A stretch of 64,000 bases of DNA, from positions 1 through 64,000 of the forward strand of contig NZ_BOQN01000005.1 in assembly GCF_018332695.1 (NCBI RefSeq). Reading direction: 5' to 3'. Made by a program: the position numbers and the translations under genes. Positions 9,636 through 18,572 of the stretch are shown here, piece after piece (the first letter of the stretch is position 1; each line of letters starts with the position of its first letter). This stretch comes from Paractinoplanes toevensis (lineage in GTDB: Bacteria; Actinomycetota; Actinomycetes; Mycobacteriales; Micromonosporaceae). The notes beneath the pieces are model-generated. The model did not search any database and was not told where the DNA came from. It saw nothing but the letters and a program-made list of their open reading frames with translations.

Positions 9636-11558
9636 ACGCACCGTCACGGTGGTGCCGGTGGACTCGTGCGAGGCCAGCGCGATCGTGCCGCGGTGTCGTT
9701 CCACCACCACCCGGCACAGTGCCAGGCCCAGCCCCGAGCCCGGGATGCCGGTGTGCCGGGCGTTGCCGCCCCGGTACAGCCGCTGGAACAGTTTCGCCTG
9801 CTCCGACGCCGGGATGCCGACGCCGGTGTCGCTGACCGTGAGCACCACGAGATCGCCCTGGTCGACCAGGGTGACCCCGACCGCCGAGTCCGACGGGCTG
9901 AACTTGACCGCGTTGCCGACCAGCGCGTCGACCACCTGCCGGAGCCGGGCGCGGTCCCCCGGCACGGTCACCTCGTCGAGGCGGTCGGTGTTGACCACGA
10001 CGCCCCGGTCGGTGGCGGCCGCGGCGATTCCCTCGGCCACCACCTCGGTCAGGTTCACCGCTTCGGACGCGAGCGCGAGGTGCCCCGATTCCAGGCCCGC
10101 CACGTCCAGCAGCCGGTCCACCAGGTTCCGCAGCCGGGTGCTGTTGCGGTGCACCACCTCGAACAGGTCGCGCAGCTCGACGAACGGGGTGTCGTCCGGC
10201 GACTCGGCGATCAGATCGACGTACGAGCCGATCGAGGTGAGCGGGGTGCGCAGCTCGTGCCCGGCCAGCGCCATGTACTCGTCGGTCGCGGCGGCCAGGT
10301 GCAACGCGAGACCCTCGGCCCGGCGGTGCTCCAGGAACGCGCCGATCACCGCGGCGATGCCGGTGAGCAGCATGCCGAGCGCCGGGTCGGACTCCTGCCG
10401 GTTCCGGGAGAAGAACGAGATCGCGCCCACCACCCGCTCGCCGCTGCGCACCGGGACCGCGCCGGCCGAGCGGTAGGCGGAACTCTCGGCGACCTCCGGC
10501 AGGATCGGCGCCTCCGGCGCGTGCAGGTCCGGCACCCAGATCAGCTCGCCGGTCTGCCAGCACAGCCCGGCCAGGCCGAGCCCCCGGCCGATGGTGGCGG
10601 GCAGCGGCAGCGCCGGCTCATCCGGCGCGCTGTACAGCGCGGCCGGGCGCAGCACGTCGGCGTCCTCATCGGCCAGCCACAGCCGCAGGTACGGCCAACT
10701 CAGGGTGGTGCCGATCGCGGCCAGGATGCGGTCACCGGCGTCCGGCGCGTCCGGGTCGCTGGCCAGCACGCTGAGGACCTTGTTCTTGCACACCTCGTAC
10801 TGCCGGGTGCGGTGCCGGGTGGTGACGTCGTGCGCGGCCGAGACGGCGGCGATCACCGTGCCGTCGGCGCCGCGGACCGGCCGGGCGTTGACCAGGTACC
10901 AGTGCGGGCGGCCGTGCGGATCGTAGGCCAGCAGCTCGACATGGTTGACGTCCTCGCCGCGCATGGCCCGCCAGATCGGCCACTCGTCGGCCGGCACCTC
11001 GGTCCCGTCCGGGCGGCACATCCGGTGCCGGCGGGCGACCTCGTCGACCGGCGTACCCGGCTCGTCGACGCCGAGGACGTCGCCGAGCGCGCGGTTGACC
11101 AGCAACTGCCGGCCATGCATGTCGAACACCAGCACGCCGGTGTCGATGCAGTCGAGCACGGCATCGAGCATGGAATGGCCGATGAGCGGCGTCTTGAGCG
11201 CGTTGAGGTGGCCGCGCAACGCCTCGCTCAGCTCGGGAACACCGAAGGGCTTGCCGATCACCCCGAGCGCACCGGTCGCGCTCAGCCGCGGATCTCCCGG
11301 CAGGAGGTACGCGGTGATCAGTACGACCGGGGTCGGCGCCAGCTGCGGGTCGGCCCGGATCGCCGCGCAGAGTTCGAGCCCGCTCATGTGCGGCATGTCG
11401 ACGTCGGCGATGAGCAGGTCGGGCCGGTGCTTGCCGACCGCTTCCAGGCCCGAGCGCCCGTCGTTCGCGACCACGACGTCATGGCCGAGCCGCCGGACGA
11501 CTTCAGCGATGACCCGCTGGTGATCGAGGTTGTCCTCGGCTACGACGACGAGTGCCAC
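9624..11558 (-). CDS. Hybrid sensor: REC-PAS-GAF-histidine kinase
   Basis: A 644-residue soluble signalling protein. Order: an intact receiver domain (acidic Glu8/Asp9, phosphoacceptor Asp52 in IADVDMPHMSG, Thr82, Lys103); a PAS domain (about 130-245); a GAF domain (about 255-400); HisKA with His434 in LAGHELRTPL; and a C-terminal HATPase with NAVKFSP, DTGVGIP and GSGLGLAL. It has no membrane segment, so it reads a cytoplasmic cue. With the receiver at the N-terminus it probably takes phosphate from, or is gated by, another kinase. The start is GTG at 11558. No cognate response regulator is adjacent. Confidence 0.92.
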   Translation of the reverse strand: MALVVVAEDNLDHQRVIAEVVRRLGHDVVVANDGRSGLEAVGKHRPDLLIADVDMPHMSGLELCAAIRADPQLAPTPVVLITAYLLPGDPRLSATGALGVIGKPFGVPELSEALRGHLNALKTPLIGHSMLDAVLDCIDTGVLVFDMHGRQLLVNRALGDVLGVDEPGTPVDEVARRHRMCRPDGTEVPADEWPIWRAMRGEDVNHVELLAYDPHGRPHWYLVNARPVRGADGTVIAAVSAAHDVTTRHRTRQYEVCKNKVLSVLASDPDAPDAGDRILAAIGTTLSWPYLRLWLADEDADVLRPAALYSAPDEPALPLPATIGRGLGLAGLCWQTGELIWVPDLHAPEAPILPEVAESSAYRSAGAVPVRSGERVVGAISFFSRNRQESDPALGMLLTGIAAVIGAFLEHRRAEGLALHLAAATDEYMALAGHELRTPLTSIGSYVDLIAESPDDTPFVELRDLFEVVHRNSTRLRNLVDRLLDVAGLESGHLALASEAVNLTEVVAEGIAAAATDRGVVVNTDRLDEVTVPGDRARLRQVVDALVGNAVKFSPSDSAVGVTLVDQGDLVVLTVSDTGVGIPASEQAKLFQRLYRGGNARHTGIPGSGLGLALCRVVVERHRGTIALASHESTGTTVTVRLPK

Positions 11559-11617
11559 TCTCGCAGGATAAATCAGACAAAACGCCCGGCGGCGGGTTTC
11601 CGGGTAGCTTGATCGGA

Positions 11618-13048
11618 GTGCCGGGAAACAATGTCGGGCTGCGCTCCGAGCGAGGACCGGTCCTCGCCGCCGTAATGCTCACCACCGCTCTGGTCGCCAT
11701 CGAGGGCACGATCATCGCCACCGCGGTGCCCTCGATCGTCAAGGACATCGGCGGTTTCACCGAATTCCCCTGGCTCTTCTCGATCTTCCTGCTGGCCCAG
11801 GCCGTCTCGGTGCCGATCTACGGCAAGCTGAACGACCTGTTCGGCCGGAAACCGGTCATCCTGTGGGGCATCGGGCTGTTCCTGGTCGGCTCGATCCTGT
11901 GCGGGGTGGCCTGGGCGATGGGACCGCTCATCGCCTTCCGGATCGTCCAGGGCCTCGGCGCCGGCGCGATCCTGCCGACCACCATCACCATCGTCGGCGA
12001 CCTCTACTCCGTCCGCGAACGAGCCAAGGTGCAGGGGTACGTCGCCAGCGTGTGGGGTGTCGCCTCGGTCGTCGGACCCACCCTGGGCGGCGTCTTCAGC
12101 GAGTACGTCTCCTGGCGCTGGATCTTCTTCGTCAACATCCCGCTCTGCCTGCTGGCCGCCGGCGTCTTCGTACGCTTCTTCCACGAGCGGGTAGAACGCG
12201 GTCATCCGGTGATCGACTACCGTGGCGCCGGCCTGCTCGCGCTCGGCCTGGCCCTGGTCATCCTGGGCGCGTTGGAGGGCGGTCAGGCATGGGCCTGGAA
12301 CTCCCCGGCCAGTCTGCTCATCCTGGGCACCGGGCTCGCGTCGCTGACCGCCTTCGTCCTGGTGGAGCGGCGGGCGGCTTCGCCGGTGCTGCCGCTCTGG
12401 ATCTTCCGGCGGCGCCTGCTGGTCTCCAGCGGCCTGATCTCGGTCGGCATCGGCGCCATCCTGTACGGCCTGAGCTCCTACGTACCGACCTACGTGCAGG
12501 ACGTGCTCGGCGCCGGCCCGCTCATCGCCGGTTTCGCCCTGGCCACCCTCACCCTCGGCTGGCCGATCACCGGCAGCCAGGCCGGCCGGATCTATCTGCG
12601 GCTCGGCTTCCGGGCCTGCGCCCTGATCGGCACCAGCCTGGTCGTCGTCGGCTGCGCCCTGCTGCTGCTCCTCGGCGGCACTTCGCCGGTCTGGGAAGTG
12701 GCGTTGTTCTGCCTGGTCATCGGCCTGGGTATGGGGCTGACCGCATCGCCCACATTGATCGCCGCGCAGTCCAGTGTGGGCTGGTCGGAGCGGGGCGTGG
12801 TGACCGCCAGCAACATCTTCCTGCGCTCGCTGGGCAGCGCGGTCGGGGTGGCCGTCTTCGGCGCGGTGGCCAATGCGACGGTCGGTTCCGGCCCGGTGGA
12901 TCCGGCCGCGCTGACCACCGCGGTGCACCGCATCTTCATCGGCCTGGTCATCGTGGCCGTGGTGATCGCCGCGCTGGCGGTGCTGATTCCACGCTCGGCC
13001 GATCAGTCGATCGCTCCGGCTCCGGCTCCGGCTCCTCTGCAGAACTGA
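11618..13048 (+). CDS. MFS drug exporter, DHA2-like (14 helices)
   Basis: A 476-residue multi-pass membrane transporter of the EmrB/QacA type. Motif A is GKLNDLFGRKPVIL, and motif C-like GVASVVGPTLGGVFSEYVSW precedes the NIP block typical of DHA2 proteins. It should expel hydrophobic or cationic compounds using the proton gradient. The GTG at 11618 is my choice: the protein becomes hydrophobic about 18 codons later, and longer versions would run back into the divergent kinase start. A TTG at 11609 is an alternative. No regulator is adjacent, unlike the other three exporters in this window. Confidence 0.85.
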   Translation: MPGNNVGLRSERGPVLAAVMLTTALVAIEGTIIATAVPSIVKDIGGFTEFPWLFSIFLLAQAVSVPIYGKLNDLFGRKPVILWGIGLFLVGSILCGVAWAMGPLIAFRIVQGLGAGAILPTTITIVGDLYSVRERAKVQGYVASVWGVASVVGPTLGGVFSEYVSWRWIFFVNIPLCLLAAGVFVRFFHERVERGHPVIDYRGAGLLALGLALVILGALEGGQAWAWNSPASLLILGTGLASLTAFVLVERRAASPVLPLWIFRRRLLVSSGLISVGIGAILYGLSSYVPTYVQDVLGAGPLIAGFALATLTLGWPITGSQAGRIYLRLGFRACALIGTSLVVVGCALLLLLGGTSPVWEVALFCLVIGLGMGLTASPTLIAAQSSVGWSERGVVTASNIFLRSLGSAVGVAVFGAVANATVGSGPVDPAALTTAVHRIFIGLVIVAVVIAALAVLIPRSADQSIAPAPAPAPLQN

Positions 13049-13280
13049 GCAGCGCGACCAGCTTCAACGCCCGCTCCGACCGCTCCTTGCTGCCGACGAG
13101 CACCACGAACGAGGCGATGCTGAGCGGTGCGAGCACGCGACAGCCCAGCCGGTAGGTGAAATACACGGCGATGATGGGCAGCGCGGCCGACCGCGACTCC
13201 CCGACCAGATCGATGACCCACTGAGGCACCATGGTGGCACCGCCACTCTCCGCGACGAAACTCAACCGGTTTCGCACCAT
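12948..13280 (-). CDS. Small protein with one membrane segment, unknown function
   Basis: A 110-residue protein of no recognised family. It has a probable membrane segment (LPIIAVYFTYRLG to SIASFVVLVG), then a charged segment KERSERALKLVALL and a Pro/Glu-rich tail. The start at 13280 has GGGAG close upstream; ATG at 13232 is an alternative. Its 3' third overlaps the end of the convergent MFS gene by about 100 bp. It follows the membrane protein gene ending at 13330 by 49 bp on the same strand, so the two may be co-transcribed. Coding status is probable, not certain. Confidence 0.5.
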   Translation of the reverse strand: MVRNRLSFVAESGGATMVPQWVIDLVGESRSAALPIIAVYFTYRLGCRVLAPLSIASFVVLVGSKERSERALKLVALLSSAEEPEPEPERSTDRPSVESAPPARRSPRPR

Positions 13281-13329
13281 GTCTCCCGTCCGCCAGGAGC
13301 GGGAGCATGCACTCAGAGTAGCCGCATGG

Positions 13330-14262
13330 TCACAACAGCACTACTGCTCGGCGGGGCGGGAACAGCGCCACCACCAACGCCGCCAGTCCCAGCAGGCGCA
13401 GGGTGGCGTCACCCGCCACGAAGACGGACCCCCAGCCCTCGCCCCCCGCCGACCTCTCGACCGGCACGACCGCGACCATCACGACGGCCGCGTTCCGCTC
13501 CCCCGCGTGCTTCTCTCCCGGGTGCAGGAAGCGCTGCTCGGCCCGATCCTGCGTGACGTCCCGGAGGGTGGCCGCACTGCACAACTCCCACACCGCCGTG
13601 TCGTCCGGCCCCAGCGTCGGCTGACCACAGCTGACCATGCGGTCCGGCGCACCGAACTCCGCGGCCGCACCCACCGCACCACCGGCGAACGCGAGGACGG
13701 CCAGCAGACCGACTCCGGCCCGGCCCAACCGGTGCGTCACCAGCGCCGCGTTCGCCGCGACCAGCACCAACACCAGGGCCACCACCGACAGCCCGAGCAG
13801 GGCGATCCCGGCCCGGCCCGGCCGATCCGTGATCGCGAACTCCGCGAAGACCGCGACCACCACGGCCCCGGCCAGCGCCGCCGGCCAGAGATGCCGTCGC
13901 CGAAGCCCCGGCGCCGCGGTCCCGAGCACCGCCACCGCGAGAAGTGCGGCACCCGCCGTCAGCAGCAGCACGGCAACCACACCCGCATGCTCACCCACCG
14001 CGATCGGCCAGCCGAATCCCTTGGCGTCGATGTCGATCGCCGCGGCCGCCAGCGTCAGCGCGGCGAGCCCGGCCAGGCCCGCCCGTTGCGGCCAGCCACC
14101 CGCCTCGCGCTCCACGGCCAGCCCGAGCAGAGCCGCCGTCGCCAGCGTGCCGGCGAACAACAACAGCTCACGCTGGAGCGTCACCTGCACCGCCAGCACG
14201 GCCGTGCTGGCCAGGAAAAGCCATACCCATCGCGAAACGCGCACCGCGGCATGATCCTGCAT
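13330..14262 (-). CDS. Multi-pass membrane protein, unknown function (intact paralog)
   Basis: A 310-residue membrane protein with about eight helices. A soluble loop between helices 7 and 8 (about residues 200-285) carries two cysteines (Cys212, Cys228) that could form a disulfide outside the cell. A conspicuous block, GFGWP followed by LLTAGAALLAVAVLGTA (residues 82-115), recurs in the broken copy at 17300-17880. It starts 14 bp after the SCO6745-family gene and is probably in its operon. I do not recognise the family. Confidence 0.75.
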   Translation of the reverse strand: MQDHAAVRVSRWVWLFLASTAVLAVQVTLQRELLLFAGTLATAALLGLAVEREAGGWPQRAGLAGLAALTLAAAAIDIDAKGFGWPIAVGEHAGVVAVLLLTAGAALLAVAVLGTAAPGLRRRHLWPAALAGAVVVAVFAEFAITDRPGRAGIALLGLSVVALVLVLVAANAALVTHRLGRAGVGLLAVLAFAGGAVGAAAEFGAPDRMVSCGQPTLGPDDTAVWELCSAATLRDVTQDRAEQRFLHPGEKHAGERNAAVVMVAVVPVERSAGGEGWGSVFVAGDATLRLLGLAALVVALFPPRRAVVLL

Positions 14263-14276
14263 ATCCCACCGGGCGG

Positions 14277-15110
14277 CTACCCCGCCGCCACCAGCTTCGC
14301 GGTGATGGGTTCGAGTACGGCGATCAGCTCGTCGAGCTCGGCCGGGCTGAGGGCGTCGTACGGCGGGGCGGCAAGTTCATCGGTCAGGGCTTCGATGCGC
14401 TGCCGGGTCTCCCGGCCCGCGTCGGTGAACCGCCCGTCGGCGTCCACCAGCCCGCGCTCCCGCAACCCGTCCATGACCGCGGCCAGACGCCGCTTCGGCA
14501 GGTGGTGGATGCGCCCGAAGGACTCCGCCGGGTAGATGCCCATGGCCAGCGCGCTGATCACGTGCGCCTCCGTGCCACCGATGCCGGCACCGACGAGAGC
14601 GGCGATATGCCCGTCACCGCGGTGCTCGCGCAGCATGGTCGCGGAATGCCACAGCCGGGCGATCGGGTCACCCGGCACGGCGAGGGTGCGCATCCCGGCG
14701 TACATCACCCGGCCCGCGGTGGGCGCGCTCGTCGCGGCCTTGGTGATCAGATCGGCGGCCCGCACCAGGCCCGCGGAGCGACCCAGCTCGTCGCCGAGAA
14801 TCCGCCGCAGGGAGGCCGCACTGCCCCGCTCCCGCGCGGCGACCGACGCCTCGGGCGGAATCTTCTCCCACGCACTCGGGATGTGCCGCGCGGCCTCCCC
14901 CTCGGCAAAGTTGTAGAAGGCCGCGTGCACGACCTGAGCCGGCACCCGCCCCAGCGGCGCGGCGCGACTGGCGAAGTAGCCGTCCCAGTAGGTGCGGTGG
15001 CCGAGCGCGGCCAACTCCTGGTTGCACTCGTCGGCAAAGAAGGTGACCAGGCAGATCGGCTCCAGAAGTTCGAACATACGACGGGCGAGACCCTGGCGGG
15101 TGGTGGACAT
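14277..15110 (-). CDS. SCO6745-family protein
   Basis: A 277-residue soluble, helix-rich protein matching the actinobacterial SCO6745 family. These proteins have a conserved N-terminal region (RRMFELLEPICLVTFFADE, then WDGYFASRAAPLG) and a C-terminal winged-helix/MarR-like part (residues about 205-245, RRLAAVMDGLRERGLVDADG, FTDAGRETRQRIE). Molecular function is not established. The ATG at 15110 has AAGGAG 8 bases upstream. It leads a probable operon with the membrane protein downstream. Confidence 0.8.
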   Translation of the reverse strand: MSTTRQGLARRMFELLEPICLVTFFADECNQELAALGHRTYWDGYFASRAAPLGRVPAQVVHAAFYNFAEGEAARHIPSAWEKIPPEASVAARERGSAASLRRILGDELGRSAGLVRAADLITKAATSAPTAGRVMYAGMRTLAVPGDPIARLWHSATMLREHRGDGHIAALVGAGIGGTEAHVISALAMGIYPAESFGRIHHLPKRRLAAVMDGLRERGLVDADGRFTDAGRETRQRIEALTDELAAPPYDALSPAELDELIAVLEPITAKLVAAG

Positions 15111-15264
15111 CGCGAGGCTCCTTCTCGGCGGGCCGCCCGGTGCGACCTCCTGCCTACCCTCCCTACGATCGAACAGACCCGGATCCGACAGGTCCCGCGC
15201 GACCGACCTCGCCGCGCTCGGGCGGCAACGGATTTTGTCGTACCCGGGCCATAGTGTGCTGGGC

Positions 15265-15792
15265 GTGACGACGGTCGAGGATCGGTTGTACTTCTACTCC
15301 GGCTCGGCCGATCTGCCGCCTGGGCGTGGGGTGCACGAGCGGGTCGCCGACCCAGCCACCTACGCCGCGCTGGCTGGCGTACGGCACTGGCGGCGCATGC
15401 TGTCGAACTTCTGGCCCGCCGAGTTCACGCTGGACGGGCGCACCTGCCGCACGGTCGAGCACGCGTTCCAGGCGTCGAAGATCGCACTCGTGGACCCGGC
15501 GCTGGCCGAGCGGTTCGCGCTGGAGAGCGACACCGAGCTGGCGCGCGGCGACGGGGCGGCGGCGCGCAAACACCGCAAGATCGTGCTGTTGGACGACGTG
15601 CGGCTGCGCCAGTGGGACGGGTGCAAGAACGCGGTGATGCGCGACGCGATGCATGCCAAGTTCAGCCGCCACGAGGCGCTGCGCGCGGTTCTGCTGGCGA
15701 CCCGGTCGGCGCAGCTGTGGCATGGCACCGGCCGTGGTCAGCCGCCCGCGCGCATCGACGACCTGGAGACGATCCGCGACGCGTTTGCATGA
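15265..15792 (+). CDS. NADAR family protein (YbiA-like)
   Basis: A 175-residue NADAR-domain protein. Family marks are LSNFWPAEFTLDGRTCRTVEHAFQ-like spacing (residues 46-69) with Glu65, the QASK segment, and a C-terminal WHGTGRGQPP block. NADAR proteins are N-glycosidases acting on ADP-ribose-type or riboflavin-intermediate substrates, and some remove ADP-ribose from nucleic acid or clear toxic riboflavin intermediates. The GTG at 15265 is used; another GTG lies 9 bp upstream. It stands alone, convergent with the PASTA-like lipoprotein gene. No DarT-like toxin lies nearby. Confidence 0.85.
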   Translation: MTTVEDRLYFYSGSADLPPGRGVHERVADPATYAALAGVRHWRRMLSNFWPAEFTLDGRTCRTVEHAFQASKIALVDPALAERFALESDTELARGDGAAARKHRKIVLLDDVRLRQWDGCKNAVMRDAMHAKFSRHEALRAVLLATRSAQLWHGTGRGQPPARIDDLETIRDAFA

Positions 15793-15835
15793 TGACTCGA
15801 CGCGCCGCAATGGTCACGCGGCCGGACCGTAGACG

Positions 15836-16261
15836 TCAGTCGTCGCTGTCTTTCTTGACGGTCGCGGTGATGAAGGAACCCGCTTCCACCATCGAGCCGG
15901 CCTTCGGGTCCTGTGACACGACAACCCAATTCGAGTCGATCACCGGTATCCGGTTCGCGCCTGTGGCGTCTTCCGCCGGAGCCACATGCAGGCCTGCGGA
16001 GCGCCAGAGATCCTGTGCTGACTGATAGTCCAGGCCGACCCCGGGCGGCACTTTGATCTTGGCGGCCTTCGGTGCCTGGGTCGTGACCGTGGAGGTCGCC
16101 TCCTCAGCGCTCGCCCCTGCCACGGAGGGCGTGGTCACCACCGGAGTCTGCTCCGGAGAGGTTTCAGGCGCACCGCAGGCGGCCAATGCCAGCGCGGCCG
16201 CTGTCATGGCGGCGGCAGAAGGCGCCCGCCATAAGCCATGGCCAAAGCGTCGACCAGGCAC
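15836..16261 (-). CDS. Lipoprotein with single PASTA-like domain
   Basis: A 141-residue secreted lipoprotein. GTG at 16261 has a perfect GGAGG 4 bases upstream and gives a proper signal: arginines, a hydrophobic stretch and the lipobox LAAC. A Thr/Ser/Pro linker (about residues 30-65) leads to one PASTA-like domain at the C-terminus (VPPGVGLDYQSAQDLWRSAG, then VVSQDPKAGSMVEAG and a closing TVKK). PASTA domains bind peptidoglycan fragments or lipid II, so it is probably a cell-envelope protein. No kinase is attached. It lies 67 bp downstream of the YndJ-like gene on the same strand. Confidence 0.75.
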   Translation of the reverse strand: MPGRRFGHGLWRAPSAAAMTAAALALAACGAPETSPEQTPVVTTPSVAGASAEEATSTVTTQAPKAAKIKVPPGVGLDYQSAQDLWRSAGLHVAPAEDATGANRIPVIDSNWVVVSQDPKAGSMVEAGSFITATVKKDSDD

Positions 16262-16328
16262 GTTGCCTCCATGCTCCCGTTGACTTCGGGGTCGGCTCGG
16301 GTCTCGACCGGTGGACCGACCGTCAGCC

Positions 16329-17132
16329 TCACGCAGTTTCACGGGCGATGACGTACACGCTGTCCGTCCCCGACCCGAGAGCTCTTGCCAGCACCAGGGC
16401 GGTCAGCACGGCGGCCGTGTTCAGGACGCCGTGGGTCAGCACCATCCAGGTCAGGTTCAGGTGCGGCACGGCGATCAGTTGACCGGCCGCGTAGAGCAGG
16501 GCCAGGGCCAGGGTGACGACGCTCAGCGCCAGCAGCAGCCGGGCCGCCCGGCCGGCGCGGGTGGCGATCGCCAGCCAGAGACCCGAGCTCAGCAGGCCGG
16601 CCCCGACGAGCTCGATCAGGTCGCCCACGTCCTGCCCGAGGGGCGTCCGGCCGGCCAGGAAACCGAGGCCCACGACCGCCACCCCGGCCGGTACCAGGAG
16701 CCGGGCGGCGCGGTGCCGGTGGTCGACCAGGGAGACCAGCAGAAGGGCGCCGAACCCGGCGACGTGGAAGTGCGCGGCGGTGAGACCGAGCACCCCCAGC
16801 GGGAAGCCGAGCAGCGCGACCCCGGCCCGCTCGGCCAGCAGGCCCGCCGCGGCCACCGGCAGGCAGGCGGCGGCGAAGGCCACGAGCCGATCGCGCCGCA
16901 CCACCACCGGCACCGCCAGGCAACCCACCAGATAGGGCACGCAGAGCAGGCCGGCGACCACCCCGCGCGGCAGCAGGAGCGCCACCACCGCCGGCACCGC
17001 CACAACCGGCCACCACCGCACCAGGCGGCCGCCGCGGCCGAGCGCACCCAGCCCGAGCGGCACGAACGACAGCACGCAGACCGCCACCACCAGGTGCAGC
17101 CCCACCCATCCGGGTCCGGTCAGCCGGTCCAT
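16329..17132 (-). CDS. YndJ-like multi-pass membrane protein
   Basis: A 267-residue membrane protein with about eight or nine helices and almost no soluble part. The segment LGLTAAHFHVAGFGALLL with its histidines, and the C-terminal LTWMVLTHGVLNT, match the YndJ family of unknown function. Family proteins are often longer; this one has the C-terminal region only. ATG at 17132 has GGGGAG just upstream. A well-formed promoter and a 24-bp operator lie directly in front, so it is strongly regulated by a repressor not obviously encoded here. Confidence 0.72.
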   Translation of the reverse strand: MDRLTGPGWVGLHLVVAVCVLSFVPLGLGALGRGGRLVRWWPVVAVPAVVALLLPRGVVAGLLCVPYLVGCLAVPVVVRRDRLVAFAAACLPVAAAGLLAERAGVALLGFPLGVLGLTAAHFHVAGFGALLLVSLVDHRHRAARLLVPAGVAVVGLGFLAGRTPLGQDVGDLIELVGAGLLSSGLWLAIATRAGRAARLLLALSVVTLALALLYAAGQLIAVPHLNLTWMVLTHGVLNTAAVLTALVLARALGSGTDSVYVIARETA

Positions 17133-17141
17133 GACTCCCCA

Positions 17142-17165
17142 CTTCTTTGAACGTGTTCAAAGAAG
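17142..17165 (-). promoter_or_regulatory. 24-bp perfect operator of the YndJ-like gene
   Basis: The site is an inverted repeat with 11-bp arms: CTTCTTTGAAC (17142-17152), GT, GTTCAAAGAAG (17155-17165). It lies between the promoter's -10 box and the ribosome binding site of the YndJ-like gene, overlapping the expected transcription start. TTGAACnnGTTCAA cores are typical of TetR-family operators. The nearest TetR gene (17895-18545) has a different operator in front of itself, so the regulator is probably elsewhere. Confidence 0.8.
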
Positions 17166-17195
17166 ACGATAGCGTGCCGCGCCACCGCGGCTCAA
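17166..17195 (-). promoter_or_regulatory. Promoter of the YndJ-like gene
   Basis: Read on the minus strand, a -35 box TTGAGC (17190-17195) and a -10 box TATCGT (17166-17171) are separated by 18 bp. The operator at 17142-17165 begins at the next base. Confidence 0.6.
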
Positions 17196-17299
17196 GGTGT
17201 CGACCTGACCTGGAAGACCCTCCGTCGCCGACAGCGGCGGCCGCGGCAAGGTTTACGGGACCGTCGGCGCACCGACATCATCAGCGGCGCTACGGCCGC

Positions 17300-17880
17300 C
17301 TGGCATGGGTCGGACCACGAGTTGGAATCCGCGTCTCGTCCCCATCGGGCGGCTTCCCGGCCGTGAGGTACGACTCCCGAACGTTCTGGAGGGCCGACAG
17401 GTCGCCGGGCGACCAGTCCCGGAGACCGACTCCTCCCCAGGACGACGATGCGGTTTCCGCGCAGGGTCCAGAGGGTGTTCTCCGGCATGAACTCGGCCAG
17501 GTCGGCGCAGCTCGTGACGTGCTCGCGCACGGTGGTCAGCTCGATGGCGGCCTTCACCGCCGGAGCGGCCAGTGCCAGTACCGCAAGCGTTCCGACGCCG
17601 GCGACGCGCCACCGACGGCCGGCGACACCCGTTCCCGCAGGTAGCCGACGTCGCTGGAGTGGAGATCGACGGCTACGACGGCCACCACCGCGAGGCCGGC
17701 CGGCACGGCCGGCCACAGTCGCCGCGGCCGCAGGCCGGACGCCACGGTTCCGAGCAGCGCCACCGCCAGCAGGGCTACTCCGGCGGTCAGCAGCACCACC
17801 ACGGTCTGCCCCGAGTACGCGCCCAGCGACGTCGGCCAGCCGAAACCCCGGGCGTCGGCCTCGACCAGGCCGGCCACCTC
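17300..17880 (-). pseudogene. Broken paralog of the 13330-14262 membrane protein
   Basis: Three minus-strand frames carry consecutive pieces related to the intact protein. Frame one (about 17874-17605) has DARGFGWP, then VLLTAGVALLAVALLGTVASG and LWPAVPAGLAVVAV, matching intact residues about 78-142. Frame two (17602-17430) has AGVGTLAVLALAAPAVKAAIE and a Cys, matching about 182-212. Frame three (about 17440-17340) has LRDWSPGDLSALQNVRESYL, resembling about 233-247. About 38 residues between the first two pieces are missing, and the first 75 residues are absent. It is a decayed duplicate next to the TetR gene that ends at 17895. Exact shift points need an alignment. Confidence 0.7.
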
Positions 17881-17894
17881 CGACCGGGCACTGT

Positions 17895-18545
17895 TCAGTC
17901 GGCCGACGGGCGGCGTGGTGGGCGCCAGTTCTCGGCGATGCGGTCCATGTTCTCGACCTCGGGCGGCGGGACCGGGAGTGGCGTGGTGCCGAAGCGCAGG
18001 CCGTCCAGGAGGAGCGTCAGGTACCGGCGCCAGAGGCCGGGGGCGATCGGCTCGGCGTACTCCAGCAGGGCCGCGACCATGAACTGGGTCAGCACCAGGT
18101 CGACGCCGGCGGCGTCGGCGCGCACCACCCCGGCCTCCTGGCAGCGGGTGACCAGCGCTTCGACCCGGGGCGCCAGCATCTCCCGGATCTCGGCGACGCG
18201 GCGACGGCCGTAGGCGCGGCTGAAGGCGATGTCCCGCAGGCCGCGGTCGGCGGCCATCGCGGCGGTGGCCCGTTCGACGAACTCGGTCAGGCCGGTCCAC
18301 GGGTCGGCGTGCCGCAGGCCGTCCTCGGCCCAGCCGACGATCTCCTCGAGCCGGGTGTCGAACAGCGCCTCGACCAGGTCTTCGCGGGTCGGGAAACGGC
18401 GGTAGACCGTGCCGACGCCGAGGCCGGCGTGGTGGGCGATGTCGTCGAGCATCACGTCGACCCCGCGGGCGGCGAACACCTCCTGAGCAGCCTTGAGGAT
18501 GCGCTGCCGGTTGATCTCGGCGTCCCGGCGCAGGGGTTTGGTCAC
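17895..18545 (-). CDS. TetR/AcrR-family repressor
   Basis: A 216-residue TetR-family protein. The N-terminal helix-turn-helix (RILKAAQEVFAARG, LDDIAHHAGLGVGTVYRRFP) is intact; the ligand domain is divergent as usual and ends in a Pro-rich tail. The start is GTG at 18545. It is divergent from the MFS exporter at 18650, with two similar operator-like sites in the 104-bp gap, so it very likely represses both genes and is released by an export substrate. Confidence 0.9.
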   Translation of the reverse strand: MTKPLRRDAEINRQRILKAAQEVFAARGVDVMLDDIAHHAGLGVGTVYRRFPTREDLVEALFDTRLEEIVGWAEDGLRHADPWTGLTEFVERATAAMAADRGLRDIAFSRAYGRRRVAEIREMLAPRVEALVTRCQEAGVVRADAAGVDLVLTQFMVAALLEYAEPIAPGLWRRYLTLLLDGLRFGTTPLPVPPPEVENMDRIAENWRPPRRPSAD

Positions 18546-18572
18546 GAGGTCAGCGTAATGCGCGCCTCAATC

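Noticed and set aside
15265-15792. NADAR gene as part of a DarTG-like toxin system
   Set aside because: No DarT-like ADP-ribosyltransferase is next to it; it stands alone.
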